Assembly: GCA_034509735.1 (NCBI GenBank)
Contig: JACGWO010000006.1
Span: 38,061,141-38,125,140, forward strand
Reading direction: 5' to 3'
Length of the DNA: 64,000 bases
Source: Sesamum alatum
Lineage: Eukaryota; Streptophyta; Magnoliopsida; Lamiales; Pedaliaceae
Shown here: positions 10,394 to 22,498 of the stretch, in pieces
Numbering within the stretch: the stretch's first letter is position 1
Layout of the letters: every line of letters begins with the position of its first letter
The notes under the pieces: model-generated
What the model was told of the DNA's origin: nothing
Seen by the model: the letters and a program-made list of their open reading frames with translations, nothing else
Databases searched by the model: none
Made by a program: the position numbers and the translations under genes

Positions 10394-13128
10394 TTAGCGG
10401 AAAACCCACTGCCCGTGAATCCAATCTTGATGAGGTCTCAATTCAGAGTGCTGAAATTCCAATGTCTCATTCGTATAATTGAAGTAAACTAAGTACTTTC
10501 CGCCCTTGAGGACTTTGCAGATCTGACCAACCCACCACCCGTCATTGTACCAAGCATCAACGTCTTCAAATTGCTTAAACCGATCTTTTCTTTGAACTAC
10601 AGGAGGGCATGGCCTTATGCATAGAGCATCAGCTTCTTCTTTGTGCAGTTGGGTTCCATCATCAGTTGTCAGAGTCTGGTATTCTACAAAATACTTTCCG
10701 CTTCCTATTGATTTCGCAATAGCAGCTGAGTACCAAGAACCCCTGTAGCCTTGTTCATCACTTTTTACCTCTACCTTCATTCCATTCATAAAATTTGGAT
10801 CCAGTCCCATTCCATCATTCTCTCCTTCATACTTCCCTAGCTTGTTCTTCACTAGCAACTTCGACTTTTTCTGCATTTCAAAAATTCATAAGTCAACACA
10901 TGCACAAAAGGATTGCATGGTAACCCAGATAATAGCTGAAAAATGTGTGTGCTTGTGTACATCTTCCTAGAGTAGAGCCGTCCATCCTCATGGTTGCAAG
11001 AATTGAAGGGTGCTTACTGAAGCAAAGTTGGCGTCAAAGATAATTTAAGAAAAATATCGTCAAAGTCATACCATGAATGCAACAATCCATTTGCCACCAA
11101 TCCAATCCTGATGAGGTCTTAGATTAAAATGTTCGAATATAAGTTCCTCATTTGTAGCCCAGAAATATACCGCATATTTTAGACCATCAAGAACTTTGGA
11201 AACAAGGCCAACCCACCATCCATCATTATACCATGCATCAACTTCCTCAAGCATTTTGAAACGGTCAATCCGTACTATTTTAGGGGGACAAGGCCTAATA
11301 TATGAAGCAAATGCCTTTTCTCGTAGCGGATCTGACTCATTGTCTGTTTTCAGTGTCCGGTACTCAACCAAATATTTGTCACAGCATAAGGAGCAAACTA
11401 TTACAGCAGTGTACCAAGAACCCTGGTAACCTTCTTCATCACTTTTGACCTCCACCATCATTCCATCTCTGAATGTTGGCTCCGACACCTTCTCACTATG
11501 TTTCCTTTTCAATTTCACTTTATTGGACTTCCAGTTCACATCAGCTAAATTTACCTGCAATAAATATGTTAAAAATTAAAGGTAGAGAAATATATCAAAT
11601 GAAAGCAAGAAAAACAAAAGCACATACCTTAGGGACCGCAACCCATTTACCATCAGTCCATTCTTGATGGGGCCTCAACTTACAATGTTCGAAAACCATC
11701 CTTTCGTCCGTGTCTGTAAATTGAACCGTGTACTTACAACCATTGAAAACTTGGACAATATGACCCTCCCACCAGCCATCATTATACCAAGCATCAACAC
11801 GTTCGAGATAGTCAAAAGGTTTAACCCGTTGAATAGCAGGAGGACAATGTCTGATGCATGAAACATCTACTTCTTCTTTGAGAAGTTCAGTCCTGTTCTC
11901 CGTTCTCAATGTTCGGTACTCCACCAAGAACTTGTCATTTGCCAGTGGTTTAACAATAACTGCGGTAAACCAAGAACCCCGAAAACCTTCCTCATCACTT
12001 TTTACCTCCACCAACATCCCTTCATGGAATGTCATCCCAGATGCTTTTCCACTACACTTTATTCTGAGTATCAACCCTCTTGATCTCACTTCTGATTCAG
12101 ATGACTTGTTCTGCAATTTTAGATATCGTAAAATTAACACACACAAAAATCAAGAGAATAACCAGAATGACCTACCAAAATGTCAGAAGTTCATTAGCTC
12201 AAGATGATAGGTGACATTGCACAAAATTGATGCTTGTATCCTCAATCACCATCTCACCACAAGGAAAAGCTAGTTAAAGCATGCATTCTTTTTTTATGTG
12301 CGCATTTGTTCACATAAACGACCCTTGAATTTGTCACGGTTAAGTTGTTTTGCTAATTAATCAAGATGCTCAAACAAGAACGTATTATAAAATTCCAAAA
12401 GCATCTTTCTTTTGCTTTTTGTCTTTTAAGAGCAGACAAATGTTTCTTCCTGTTGTTTATAATATTATCAGGCAGGGCATAATCGTGCAACACTGATTGT
12501 GGTAAATCACCATACGCCTGACCAACATTTAAATTACATTCAGTTCCAGCTTCCGATGACTAGATGAAAACACCAAGATAATAGTCATTAAAATAAACCA
12601 GTTATAACCAAACAAGAACTTAAAGAAATCCCTTCTCTACTAATATATATTTTCGACATACGCGCGCCTGCGCCGGCGCCCCACCTGAAGTCCTTGTTCA
12701 AGTCGAAAAGGCGGGGCCCACGAACCATCAGCCCACTCCCTAACCGCTCTCAACTCCCACTGCTCCATCTCAGCGAGACAACTCTTTTGCCTCTCACCCT
12801 CAAACGATACAGTATACCTCGAATCCTCTAATATCTCCACAACTCTGCCTTTCCTCCACCCCTTCTTCTCTCTACAAAAACCCTCCACGATCTCCCCAAC
12901 CTTAAAGTACCTGTGCAGCACCGGAGGCGGTGCCGGCCTGACGTCACCGGGTCTGACGTACTCCCTCCTCAACGGTGACATTGAGTCCTCACTCTCGCTT
13001 AAGGTTTCAAACTGTACGTAAGTTTTGTTGCGGGAGGAGCGGAGGAAGGTGGAGGGATACCATAGAACGTCGCCATCTTGCTTCCTCACCTCGATTTTGT
13101 CACCTTTCTTGAATATCGTTTGCGACAT
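10394..13128 (-). CDS. Agenet/Tudor-like (DUF724-type) protein, four tandem module exons, 628 aa
   Basis: Coding exons 13128-12685, 12110-11628, 11554-11072, 10870-10394; all introns are phase 0 and the protein is 628 residues. Exon 1 encodes a divergent Agenet pair (FKKGDKIEVRKQDGDVLWYP, then YFKVGEIVEGFCREKKGWRK). Exons 2, 3 and 4 each encode the same unit of about 160 residues: G(M)xVEVKSDE(E/Q)G(Y/F)xGSW(Y/F), a VEYxTL strand, IRPCPP or IRHCPP, then VDAWYNDGWWxG and LRPHQ(D/E)W. Family knowledge: Agenet domains belong to the Tudor-like superfamily and occur in plant chromatin- and RNA-linked proteins; DUF724 proteins add a C-terminal DUF724 domain, which is absent here. Inferred role: nuclear adaptor reading modified histone or RNA-protein partners. 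It is odd that the stop sits beside what looks like an old splice donor. Confidence 0.92.
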
Positions 13129-13952
13129 TTTCTGCCTAGGTCTGTGTGAGAATGCAAGAACGAGTGAGCCCTAGAGAGAGAGAGAGGTGGAAATGGCGGG
13201 AGAAGAAGGTGGTGCTCGTACTGTAGTGTACGGTGTGAAGTAGTGTTTGTGTAAAAATGCGAGGGTCAGTGAAATTGAAGAGAAATGCAGGGGAAAGTGA
13301 TGGATGATGGTGATGGGATTGGAGTCAAAAGGAAAAGCAGACTTTTTCCTCTTAAATGTAACATTGTTTTTCAAAACATTCAACCAATCACACATTTTCT
13401 TGTTATTATTGAGGATTAATGGGATATTAGTATTTTTATATGAAATCTCTTTTCAAAATATGTGTACAACTTTCTTAAATATTTAGGAAATTTTGTAATC
13501 CAAACTAATTAGTGATACACTTATCATATAATTAATCATTTATATTAAATTGTACATCCATCACATCATAATTATATTATTCTTGTCATAATTAATCTGT
13601 ATTTGGCCGAAGCTGATATGAATTGAAATTTCCCTAAAACATGTAACCCACATCCATCGCTCATCATTACTGCATGGATTGGAATTATGTAAAGAAAACA
13701 TGCAATTTTCCAATGATAAGCAAACCATTTCAAGGAACCAGAAGCAAGAAAAAAAGGCATTCATCTATGAAACATGATAAGGAGATAAGCTTTACAAACA
13801 TCTATGTTCAAGTTGTTTACAGCACTGATTCTTGATCCTCAAAAAGCTTATTCCACCAAAGGAAAAACGATTAATTTGTCGGTTTAATCAATGTAATCCT
13901 GTCCTTAAATCTTGTTTCTGGGGACTCAGAAGCAATAACAAGGAGAGCTTCT
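13129..13952. other. Intergenic: promoter of the Agenet gene and 3' region of the carboxypeptidase gene
   Basis: About 820 bases, AT-rich from 13370 on. A GAGAGAGA tract at about 13171-13188 lies in the leader of the Agenet gene. Nothing else is recognised. Confidence 0.5.
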
Positions 13953-16415
13953 TCATCTATGGGTAGGAAGAGGTTCACCGGTCAAGTAGGAATGGATGAG
14001 AGCTAATGCTTGATGAGGCTTGTTGAGGGGCACAAGATGACCTGCCCCTCTCACTGTCACAAATGTCAATCCTTCATACTCCACTATCCTCCCTCCTACC
14101 TGCAACTTCACAACAAACTGTATTAATAATGTGTGATTGCAAGAGCAGCGCCGCGTGATTTTTATTTTTCATAATGTTGGTTAGTTTATTAGAGAGGTGA
14201 TGGAGTAACCTGATTCTTGTAGTACCAAGAAGTCCATGGAGTCTTGAGAGGCAGTTCAAGAGCTTCAATGCAGTATCTTGAACCAATGACCGGGACTCTA
14301 CCGTCTGCGTCTCCACTGTTACAGAAACATTCCAGAACAATGAGCACCGGCTGTTGTGTAGTTAATGCTAAAATCAAAGAGACATTTCCCTACAGACTGA
14401 TTGTCTGTAACTTTGGATAATTTGTTACAAGATGGCCTACAAAGCTAATAGAACTAGATGTAAAGAAAATTGAAGATGGTACCTATACATCCAAATCTTT
14501 AGGCCTCCTTTGATGAGTTTTCTGTATGTTGGCAAGACGGAGAAAACAGTATAGTTGTATGATCTAAACACTGAATCACTGCAAATATAAATTTAGACAG
14601 ATGAGAAACGTTGAATTATCAGACAATTAATCGAGAGATCACATTGCAACTGCAAATGAAATATAGTCTAAAAACTCACTTGCAGACTGTCCATTTTACA
14701 GTGCCACTTAGCCCTCTAGAGTTTATATGTAAGGCTTTCTGAACATCCATCCTGTTGAAATAACTTTCAGCGTATGTCGAGTAGCAGGGATCGTATCCTC
14801 CCGGAACCAGTTTCATTCTTCTGAACTCATGACTTTGTGCCTAAAGGTAAAAATTAAACATTATGCTTAACAATGTGGTAAAAAGAAAAAGGAAATGAGA
14901 AAAAAGAGTTGTAGTTCTTAGTATAGGGAGTGCCTTGGTGTTTGAGAAATCATTTTCACTGGCAATACCAGCAGAGGTATTGTTAAGAAGACATGAAGGG
15001 GCGTAGATGTTATAGATGTCAATCTCCTTGTATCGATCAAACACTGTTGTCATGGCATTAACACAACCAGTAGACCAGTTCTCGAGCTTGAAATTACATG
15101 CTCGTCTGGCCTTATCATAGTCTTGATCTGATATAACGGAATGGCTCCAAGCATACTCAAGTAATCCTTTATAATCAAAATAGTCGTTCGTTTCAGGATT
15201 TCCGACCTGCAAACCGTTAAACGATTATTTAGTCATATGTAATTGAGTGTTCAAGTCACTTGTTCGTAGAAACTTACTATGAACCCTTTGAGATTAATAT
15301 ATGGATACTTCTCTCTCTTCTTATTCCTTTCATGCACAAGTTCAGCCAGCTGAGGCACATAATGGCCTACAAACAAAAGAGATTTCCTGCTTATTGAGAT
15401 GACAGATTAAGAACAATGAACAGAAGAATAGTTTTTGTGCCAAAAACTAGTGTAGTTGAAGCTCTGATAACCTGCATAGCTTTCTCCAGAAATGAAAAAG
15501 TCATGACCCTTGAATTGTGGGAACCTTTTCAGCCATCTTACCAAGAAGTTGTAGGTATCCTCAGCTGGAAAGAAGTAAAACTAAAATAATTATACAAGAT
15601 ACTAGGAATTATTATTAGTAGTAGTAGTAGTAAATAGAAAGATACATGGACATTGAATTACCTACAAATCTATCGTCTATATCGGCGAAATCAGAAGATG
15701 TGTTGGTGTATGAGAATCCAACACCAATTGGAGATTCAACAAACAGCAAATTTGCTTCTGCAGGACAAATTCTTGAAAATCAACACAGTGACTGTTAAAT
15801 ACTTGTCATTCTTTCTGTTTTCTTGATTATTTATACACTTCCATTTCATCTGTTGCAATTGACCAAACTAAAACAGATCTTCAGAGCAGATTCAGGAAAA
15901 TAAAAATGGGACCTTTATTCCAAGAATGGTGATTAAATTGAAGAGCAGCCCCCTTTTTAGCAACTCTCAGAGGGCCCAACTCCACAGCTGCTCCATATCC
16001 AATTGATGAGCAACCAGGCCCTTCAACACACACCAAAAACACAACTCAACAATTAAACCCCCCCAAAAAAGAAGGGGGAAAAAAAAATGAACTTTGTTAC
16101 ACATAAATATGTATATGTACCTCCATTGAGCCAGAGGAGTAGAGGTTTGTTATTTGGTTGAGATTGAGCCTCAAAGAACCAATAGAAGAGGGCCCTCCCA
16201 TGAGCTTCATTAACTGTGATATAACCTGAGAATTGTGATATAGTTGGTGTGGATGGTTGGCCAGGTACTTTCATTATTCTATCATTTTCATATTCCTCAG
16301 AGACTTTCAGATTTGCTGCTGCTGCTGCTGCTGCATTAATGCTTGTATTCAATGCTACAGCAAAATAAAATATAAATAACAAGATTTTCTTTGGAAGTAA
16401 ACTTTCAGCTGCCAT
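13953..16415 (-). CDS. Serine carboxypeptidase-like protein, class II type, 10 exons, 487 aa
   Basis: Exons 16415-16121, 16020-15913, 15757-15662, 15564-15472, 15366-15278, 15206-14934, 14840-14680, 14578-14483, 14315-14210, 14099-13953; phases join to 487 codons. A signal peptide is visible ([20 protein letters not shown] followed by an Ala run). Peptidase S10 motifs follow in order: [13 protein letters not shown], then GESYAG with catalytic Ser195, [10 protein letters not shown] with catalytic Asp408, and GAGHLVP with catalytic His460. Length and the [13 protein letters not shown] segment fit plant class II SCPL proteins. Family knowledge: secreted or vacuolar exopeptidases removing C-terminal residues, while some SCPLs became acyltransferases. 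The triad is complete, so activity is likely; the substrate cannot be told. Exon 6 seems to end at a GC donor instead of GT. Confidence 0.93.
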
Positions 16416-16781
16416 GTTTTTCCTACTTCACTTCATCAGTGTTTTTCACTGTGGGGACAGTGTGTGTGTAAGGAGTGATGTGATATAAGCAGAGCAGTCC
16501 CAGAATATAAGCTGTTCTTGGGCTACTTTTTCTCAGAAAAGAACATGGAGATGACTTATGCTACGAAGGCACTGTTTGGGTATTATTGGAACTTTCTTCT
16601 TACATTTTTTTTTTATGCATACACAAAATTTGAGAGCAAATTAATACCAATTCTTAGATTACTATTATTCATTTGTAATATATTTGTATAGAGAAGGAAT
16701 TTTATAAGATTGTTTAAACAACATTTCTTCAGCCAATGAGAAGGAGACAAAAAGTTCAAAACACTTTTGGACAAAGATTGA
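16416..16781. promoter_or_regulatory. Promoter region of the carboxypeptidase gene
   Basis: Upstream of the minus-strand ATG at 16415. A weak TATA-like CTTATATCA on the minus strand lies at about 16483-16490, some 70 bases before the ATG. Most of the stretch is AT-rich and otherwise featureless, and ends at the target duplication of the element that follows. Confidence 0.3.
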
Positions 16782-16790
16782 TATGAATTA

Positions 16791-17213
16791 GGGTGTATTA
16801 CAATGAACTCCCATAAGGTTTGGTATAATTACAAATACTACTTGTTGTGTCAAAAATTACAAATACCCTTTTGAGGTTTGTAATTTTTAACCAATGGCCT
16901 AAAATGATCCATTTTGCCCTTTATTTTTTTTATTTTAAACATAGAAAAATCAGTCGAGTCAAATTACATTATTACTCATTTGTGTAAAAAATACAAAAAA
17001 CCTCTCCCTGCGCATGTTTGTCCAAAATAATTTAGAAATTTCTCAAAAATAAATCAATTTGTATAGAGGACATTTTGGTCAGTTCACTCATAAAAATGGA
17101 TGAAAATAATTTATTTGTTAAACAGTTACAAATCTCAGAAAATATTTATAATTTTTAAAATAATGAGGGAATATTTATAATTATACCAAAACTCGTAAAA
17201 TGATAATTCACTC
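16791..17213. mobile_element. Non-autonomous Mutator-type inverted-repeat element, copy A (423 bp)
   Basis: The body starts GGGTGTATTACA and its other end read in reverse is GAGTGAATTATCA; imperfect inverted homology runs inward for about 50 bases (both arms contain TTTGGTATAATTA). It is flanked by a perfect 9-bp direct repeat, TATGAATTA, at 16782-16790 and 17214-17222. The interior shares long blocks with the element at 52806-53239, for example AAATCAGTCGAGTCAAATTA against AAATCAGCCGAGGCAAATTG and CCTCTCCCTGCGCAT in both. There is no coding capacity. The 9-bp duplications point to Mutator-like transposition in trans. Confidence 0.82.
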
Positions 17214-17222
17214 TATGAATTA

Positions 17223-18440
17223 TGAAAACCAAGAAATCAGAAAGGCTTATCCCCAACAGTCATGGGCTTGTGTTAAATAAATAATAATAATTATTGGTGG
17301 ACTGGACGACGAGGGTAGCGTGATCACTATAGTAAGATCACTTGTCTTGTGACAGTTATTTATTTCTCAACAATAATAGTTAATTAAAGAAATAGGTTTG
17401 TTGTTTTCTTGGTGGATATTAAATAAGGCGGTCATGATGCGACGAATTAATGGTCATAGGATAATAATAGGGATGGAGGATTTTCAGCCAGTCCTCCTTC
17501 ATTCAATCATACAAGTCTGGACACATTCGATCCATTCAAAAGACCAATGAGTGAAAGAGCATGTAAGAAATGATCTTTTTAAATACTATCTTATGATAAT
17601 TGATGAGAAAGCCTCATAAATCATAATAAATAAGACAAAATGTAATTATATGTGATAAATAATCTTATTATGTCTAATTACAGAAACCAAAAGGGATTAG
17701 TCTATTTCTTCTTCTTGTTTTCTGGTCATTGTACTTTCTACAATTTAGCCTTCACAACCATCACCCCATATAAAACCAACCTTCAAACAGCAAATTGCCG
17801 ACTTTTTTGTTTCTATACCAAGAAAGCATCAAAGTTGTTAGTCCAAACCAAGGAAGCATCAAAATTGTTAGTCCAAAAAGCCTTCACTTGATGCTCTTTT
17901 TCATGGCATCTGCACTCATTTTAGTACCTTCTATTCTACTTATGGTTGTCCAGCTCTGCTTAAATGAAGAGTTTCCATTGATAAGACCATTTCCAGTGGA
18001 CTGACACCAGCAGTAGGACAAAACCACAGGCATGAGAACATCATCAACCTTTTCTTGGTCCAAGCTATGCATTGAGTTTTACAATAGATATATCTGTTTA
18101 AAGTCCAAATATTTACATAATAGCCACAAGAATCAAGTATTTAAAAAAAAATGGATGAAATTGGAGATTTTACATGGTTGCAATGAGTCCGGCACTGCAA
18201 ATATGCTATATTAACAACTTGATTCCCAGTTGATGAGAAACTGTGTGTATCCTATCCTGGAAGACATAAAATCTGCATTTCAAGCTGATATTCTTAAGAA
18301 AAGTAATAGTTACGTACGATGAGAATAAAAAACAGAAGCAGGAAACAAATGAAGATGTGATTCTAAATGGTGGGCAGGAGTGGGAAGAAGTTACTGAAGC
18401 GGACAAGATTACCTTGTGATTTTATTTATTTTATCTTGAA
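17223..18440. other. Intergenic, 3' side of SFR2
   Basis: AT-rich DNA that includes the 3' untranslated region of SFR2 at its right end. An imperfect tandem of about 27 bases (GCATCAAAGTTGTTAGTCCAA / GCATCAAAATTGTTAGTCCAA) sits at 17826-17878. The small frames overlapping it are not credible genes. Confidence 0.45.
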
Positions 18441-21400
18441 TCAAGCACTTGACATAAGTGGCTCAAGAACACAATCTTCAGAATCTGTATTGGTTTTTGT
18501 TTTCTTTCTGAAGGAGAAAGGTCGGAGTAGATATCGTGAGAACCGACTCAATGGGTCCTGTAAACCTTCCATTTCGTAGTGTCCAAACCGCCAGTCTCTT
18601 ACAACATAAGGTCGCAGTATTGGTTTGTCAAGGCCTCCTGAAGAAAAGGAGAAGTTTTAGAAAAATGAGTGTGATGACAAGCATGAAATGATATACATGA
18701 CTGGCCCAAAATCTAAGGAGAAAGCTGAGAGAGGCATTCCGTAAACATTTTGCCTATAGTTTGGTGGGAGGAAAGAGTAAATAATGGTGAACTGGAAAAG
18801 TTGGGGCTGAGTATTACCAGCATACATCAGACCATGTTTGTTGACTGCCCTGTAAAATGGCCTTGTTTTTCCCTCTTCAGCAGCCGTTTGAAGTTCATTC
18901 CACGCTCGTGCTCTATCTATCCGTGTTATTTTACCTGACGTTACAACCTGTAATCAGGATATCAGTGACTTCATTGCTTACAATAACCCAATTATTGATT
19001 ATTCTCATGACACGAAGCAGCAGATAATTGTTACCTTTCTAAACAAATGATATGACGGGCGTGGAATTCGTGCAAGATTATTTGAACGGTCAACTGCTAC
19101 CAGTCCAAACTTTGGACCATACCCATCAGCCCATTCCCAGTTATCAGATATGGTCCAGAACAGGTAACCAAGAATGGGTACACCCTAAATGCCACGAAAA
19201 ATGCAGGTCTATCTTAGCTCTTGAATGAAAAATTATGATTCTAGAATATATATATATATATATATATATAAGTTTAGCTCAAAACCATGGTCATTGCTGC
19301 ATAAGTTGCCAACAGATGTTCCAACATGTATGGTCGCCTGATCAGATCTGTCTCATCGGATACACCATTTTCAGTAATAATAAATGGTGCGCCTAGATGT
19401 TTGTATCTTTCATGAAAATGTAGTAGTACACGGTACAAGCCATCAGGATAAACCCCACGCCCGGATTCACTATATTCATCAGTATCTACCAGCTTCAATC
19501 CGGCACCAGAAACCACTTCCTGTGCAAATAATTGAAATTTAAACAAAATGAATTTTCGAGATCAGCCAAGATTAACAAACCGTTTTTTTGTTTTTTATTT
19601 TAATTAAAAGAGTAGAAGACCTGTCCATAGTAGTTTATTCCGATGTAGTCCAATTTGTCAGAAATACTATCCATAAACGGAAATAGTGTCAACGAATTAG
19701 CTACTGATACGGCAGCAAGGTCAAAAAGTCCATATGGCCGCATGAAAGAAACGTGGTGTGCGACTCCAACAATTGCACTTGAGATTGCACTGAAGCAAAA
19801 CCAAAATATCAAGCAAAACAATAACTCCACACATAAGTTATGAAATAAACAAAATCCTGTTTTATTCATAACTCAACAATGAATAAAGATTTTGGTGTTG
19901 GATCATGAAGATCACATACTTTCCCAATAATTCATGACATAACCTAAAACCCTTAATCATGCAATTGGCATTTCAGTCACCTCCAAAAACGAACTCAGAT
20001 AAAGTAATATATAAAAGATAACCTTTTATCATGGATATAATCATAAGCCTGCGAATGTGCTATTGCCATCAAATGCATAGCCTGATTGAAGACACCAGTA
20101 GGCAAAGCAGAAGCGACAGCCTCGAGCATGTCAGGATTACCACCAGGCCAAGCACCAGCACAGTAAGTGAGCATACAAAAAACATGAGGTTCATTAAAAG
20201 TTACCCAGTAATCCACCAAATCAGATACACAGTCGACAACAACTCTGCAGAATAGAAGAGGGGTGTAAATAATAATTATAATTTTGACAAAATGGCAAAC
20301 CAAATCTGCTCCTGCTCTTTGAAATACACTTCTAACGACACCATTTTAAGTAATAAGAAATCTGGAAAATACACGAACTGCAACTGGACTACCCTATGTT
20401 ACATCTAATAAGATACATATGCCAAACACTGAGATTCATCTAAGTGCTGGTGTCTTAAAAACCAAACCTTCTGCGCTTAAATTAATGATATCTTTTACCA
20501 AGAGTCTACTTGAGCCTCAACCTGATGGCCCATGTTGATATATCTTTATCGGACTAGGATTTAGAGGTGCATCATAGCAATTAATGACAAAAGTTTTTAT
20601 GTGATCGGAAGCACTCGTTATAACTAGTGAATTGGTGATAAAACCAAATGTGAATGACTTAACAAAGCTGAACCTGGTAAATTCCATAAAATAATCAACA
20701 GTCTTCTCCAGCTTCCATCCCCCATATTCTGCTGCCCATGGTGGCAGAGAATGATGGAACAGCGTCAGCATTACTTTCATCCCATATGAGTGAACTCTGT
20801 TGATGATCCATTTATATCGCTCCAATGCTGCAAAGTTGACCTAGAGAAAATAAATGGATAAATCAGTTCCTTATGCCAAGAAGATGTTTACGTATCACAT
20901 TGAAAGCAACCGGTAATCTCGCCAAAACTCAAATTGTTAAGCCTCCATATGGCATACACCTTTTAGACACAAGAGCAAAGTACAATATCAGACATGAAAA
21001 TGGATGTTTTATGACGTTGGCATCAGTCTGAATGTCTCTAGTCTATTCTGCACAGAATCATGTGGTCATGTGGGCAGAGTTCCACCAATTCCAAATCCAT
21101 ACTTACAGCTGCACTAGGACCATCTGTGGGCTCCTCAGGCATGACCCTTGTCCAATCTATCCCCATCCGAAAGACTTGAACCCCAGTATCTTTAGCCAAT
21201 TTGAGCTCTGTATCAGGATCAGACCAAAATCTCAACCTCTCCTCCCTGAAAATGTATTCAAATGCATTTGCTCTTAGATTGCATTTTCCAGAAGAAAAAC
21301 ACAGGTTCATGACAACATTCTAAAACCCAGAGATTTCATCCTTATCCAATATCTGAGAGAAGGTTTTTACTGGCTTCATAAAGCTAGAATTATACAGCCC

Positions 21401-22498
21401 CCGTGAAACTACATCCAGCACTTATAATTCTAAAATGGCTTCCGAGAAATGCATGTGGCTCTTACGGGTGTGGAACATTATGCCAGGAGGCAACAGTATG
21501 ATGACATTCTTCACCCGAGTTTGGTTCTTCAATTTCTTCATATTTCTCGAATCCTCGGATTTTTGCTTCCATAGCTATCCTGAGTTGTTTCTTTCTCTTC
21601 ATGCTCTTACTGGCTTCTTTATCCGGCATTCTAGCCAGCTGGGAGCCACCATCTCCTGCAGCTGAAGCCAAAACTGCATCAGCCGGTTCAGTGCCTTTTT
21701 GAGACTCTGGTTGATCACAGGGGTTTTGTTCTGCAAACTGAAGCCAGGCATCATTGAGGCGGTCCTCGACGTGTGCCGGTGCTGTTGCTAATCCAAAAAA
21801 GAATCCTGTTTCTCCTTCTACAGAAAATCACAAACGGGCCAAATCACATGAATGTGGATGTTCCGCAGGGACTAGGGCATATATGTTAAGCTGAAGTATA
21901 ATGTATTCTACTATTTCCAGCTTCATTACACTCGTAAACAGCAGTTATTCACGATGAGATGAACCTAAGGAAAATCATATGGCTGGCTATCTGTATTATC
22001 CTTACGAGCAACTCAAGCTACTACTACAAGTTACAGCTGATTCCCTTTACCATTAAATTTCATCATAGCCAGCTCAAGTGCCAAAACTAACAACAGTTTG
22101 GTCAAAATAACATTCAATCATATACTGAACCTGTCCCTATTCAAATATCCCATTATTATTGAGTTATTCAAATAATTTCGACTAACCAAGTGGTTGTTGA
22201 GTTGAGAAGTTGAAATACGAGGTACATATGTGGAACTGGACGAAATTCGGAAATATTTGAAAAAGGATACTAAAGGAAAAGAAAAACGGGAAAACGTACA
22301 GATAAAGTTAAGCATACCGGAAGTAGGATTGATGTTGAACTCAGCAAGAATATCAGCAGACTCGTCGATTGGAGATTTAAAGGGGGATAAATTTTTCCGT
22401 TTATAGCGCGAGAAGGAGAAAGCATTAGCTGCGACGGTGACGGAGAACAAAGCTCCGGCCAGTTTCGTCGCCGTTACTAATAACGTCGCGAATGTCAT
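18441..22498 (-). CDS. SFR2: SENSITIVE TO FREEZING 2, galactolipid galactosyltransferase (GH1 family), 646 aa
   Basis: Exons 22498-22318, 21817-21466, 21245-21107, 20840-20674, 20244-20023, 19789-19621, 19519-19286, 19184-19035, 18947-18818, 18637-18441; phases join to 646 codons. An N-terminal hydrophobic segment (LAGALFSVTVAANAFSF) is followed by SFR2-type FKSPIDESADILAEFN. The GH1 barrel has acid/base Glu298 in TFNEP and nucleophile Glu460 in ITENG, plus TLFHHSLPPWAAEYGGW and GYLFWTISDNWEWADGYGP. The C-terminus RDWRFGHYEMEGLQDPLSR is diagnostic. Family knowledge: SFR2 in the outer chloroplast envelope moves galactose between MGDG molecules, making oligogalactolipids and diacylglycerol during freezing or dehydration. 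Both catalytic residues lie 31 positions later than the Arabidopsis ones I remember (Glu267, Glu429), because a charged insert is longer here. Intact and very likely functional. Confidence 0.96.

Noticed and set aside
10188..10400. Continuing the Agenet reading frame past the stop by moving the donor upstream
   Set aside because: No upstream GT in proper phase matches the donors of the sister exons; the stop-containing exon is the simpler reading.
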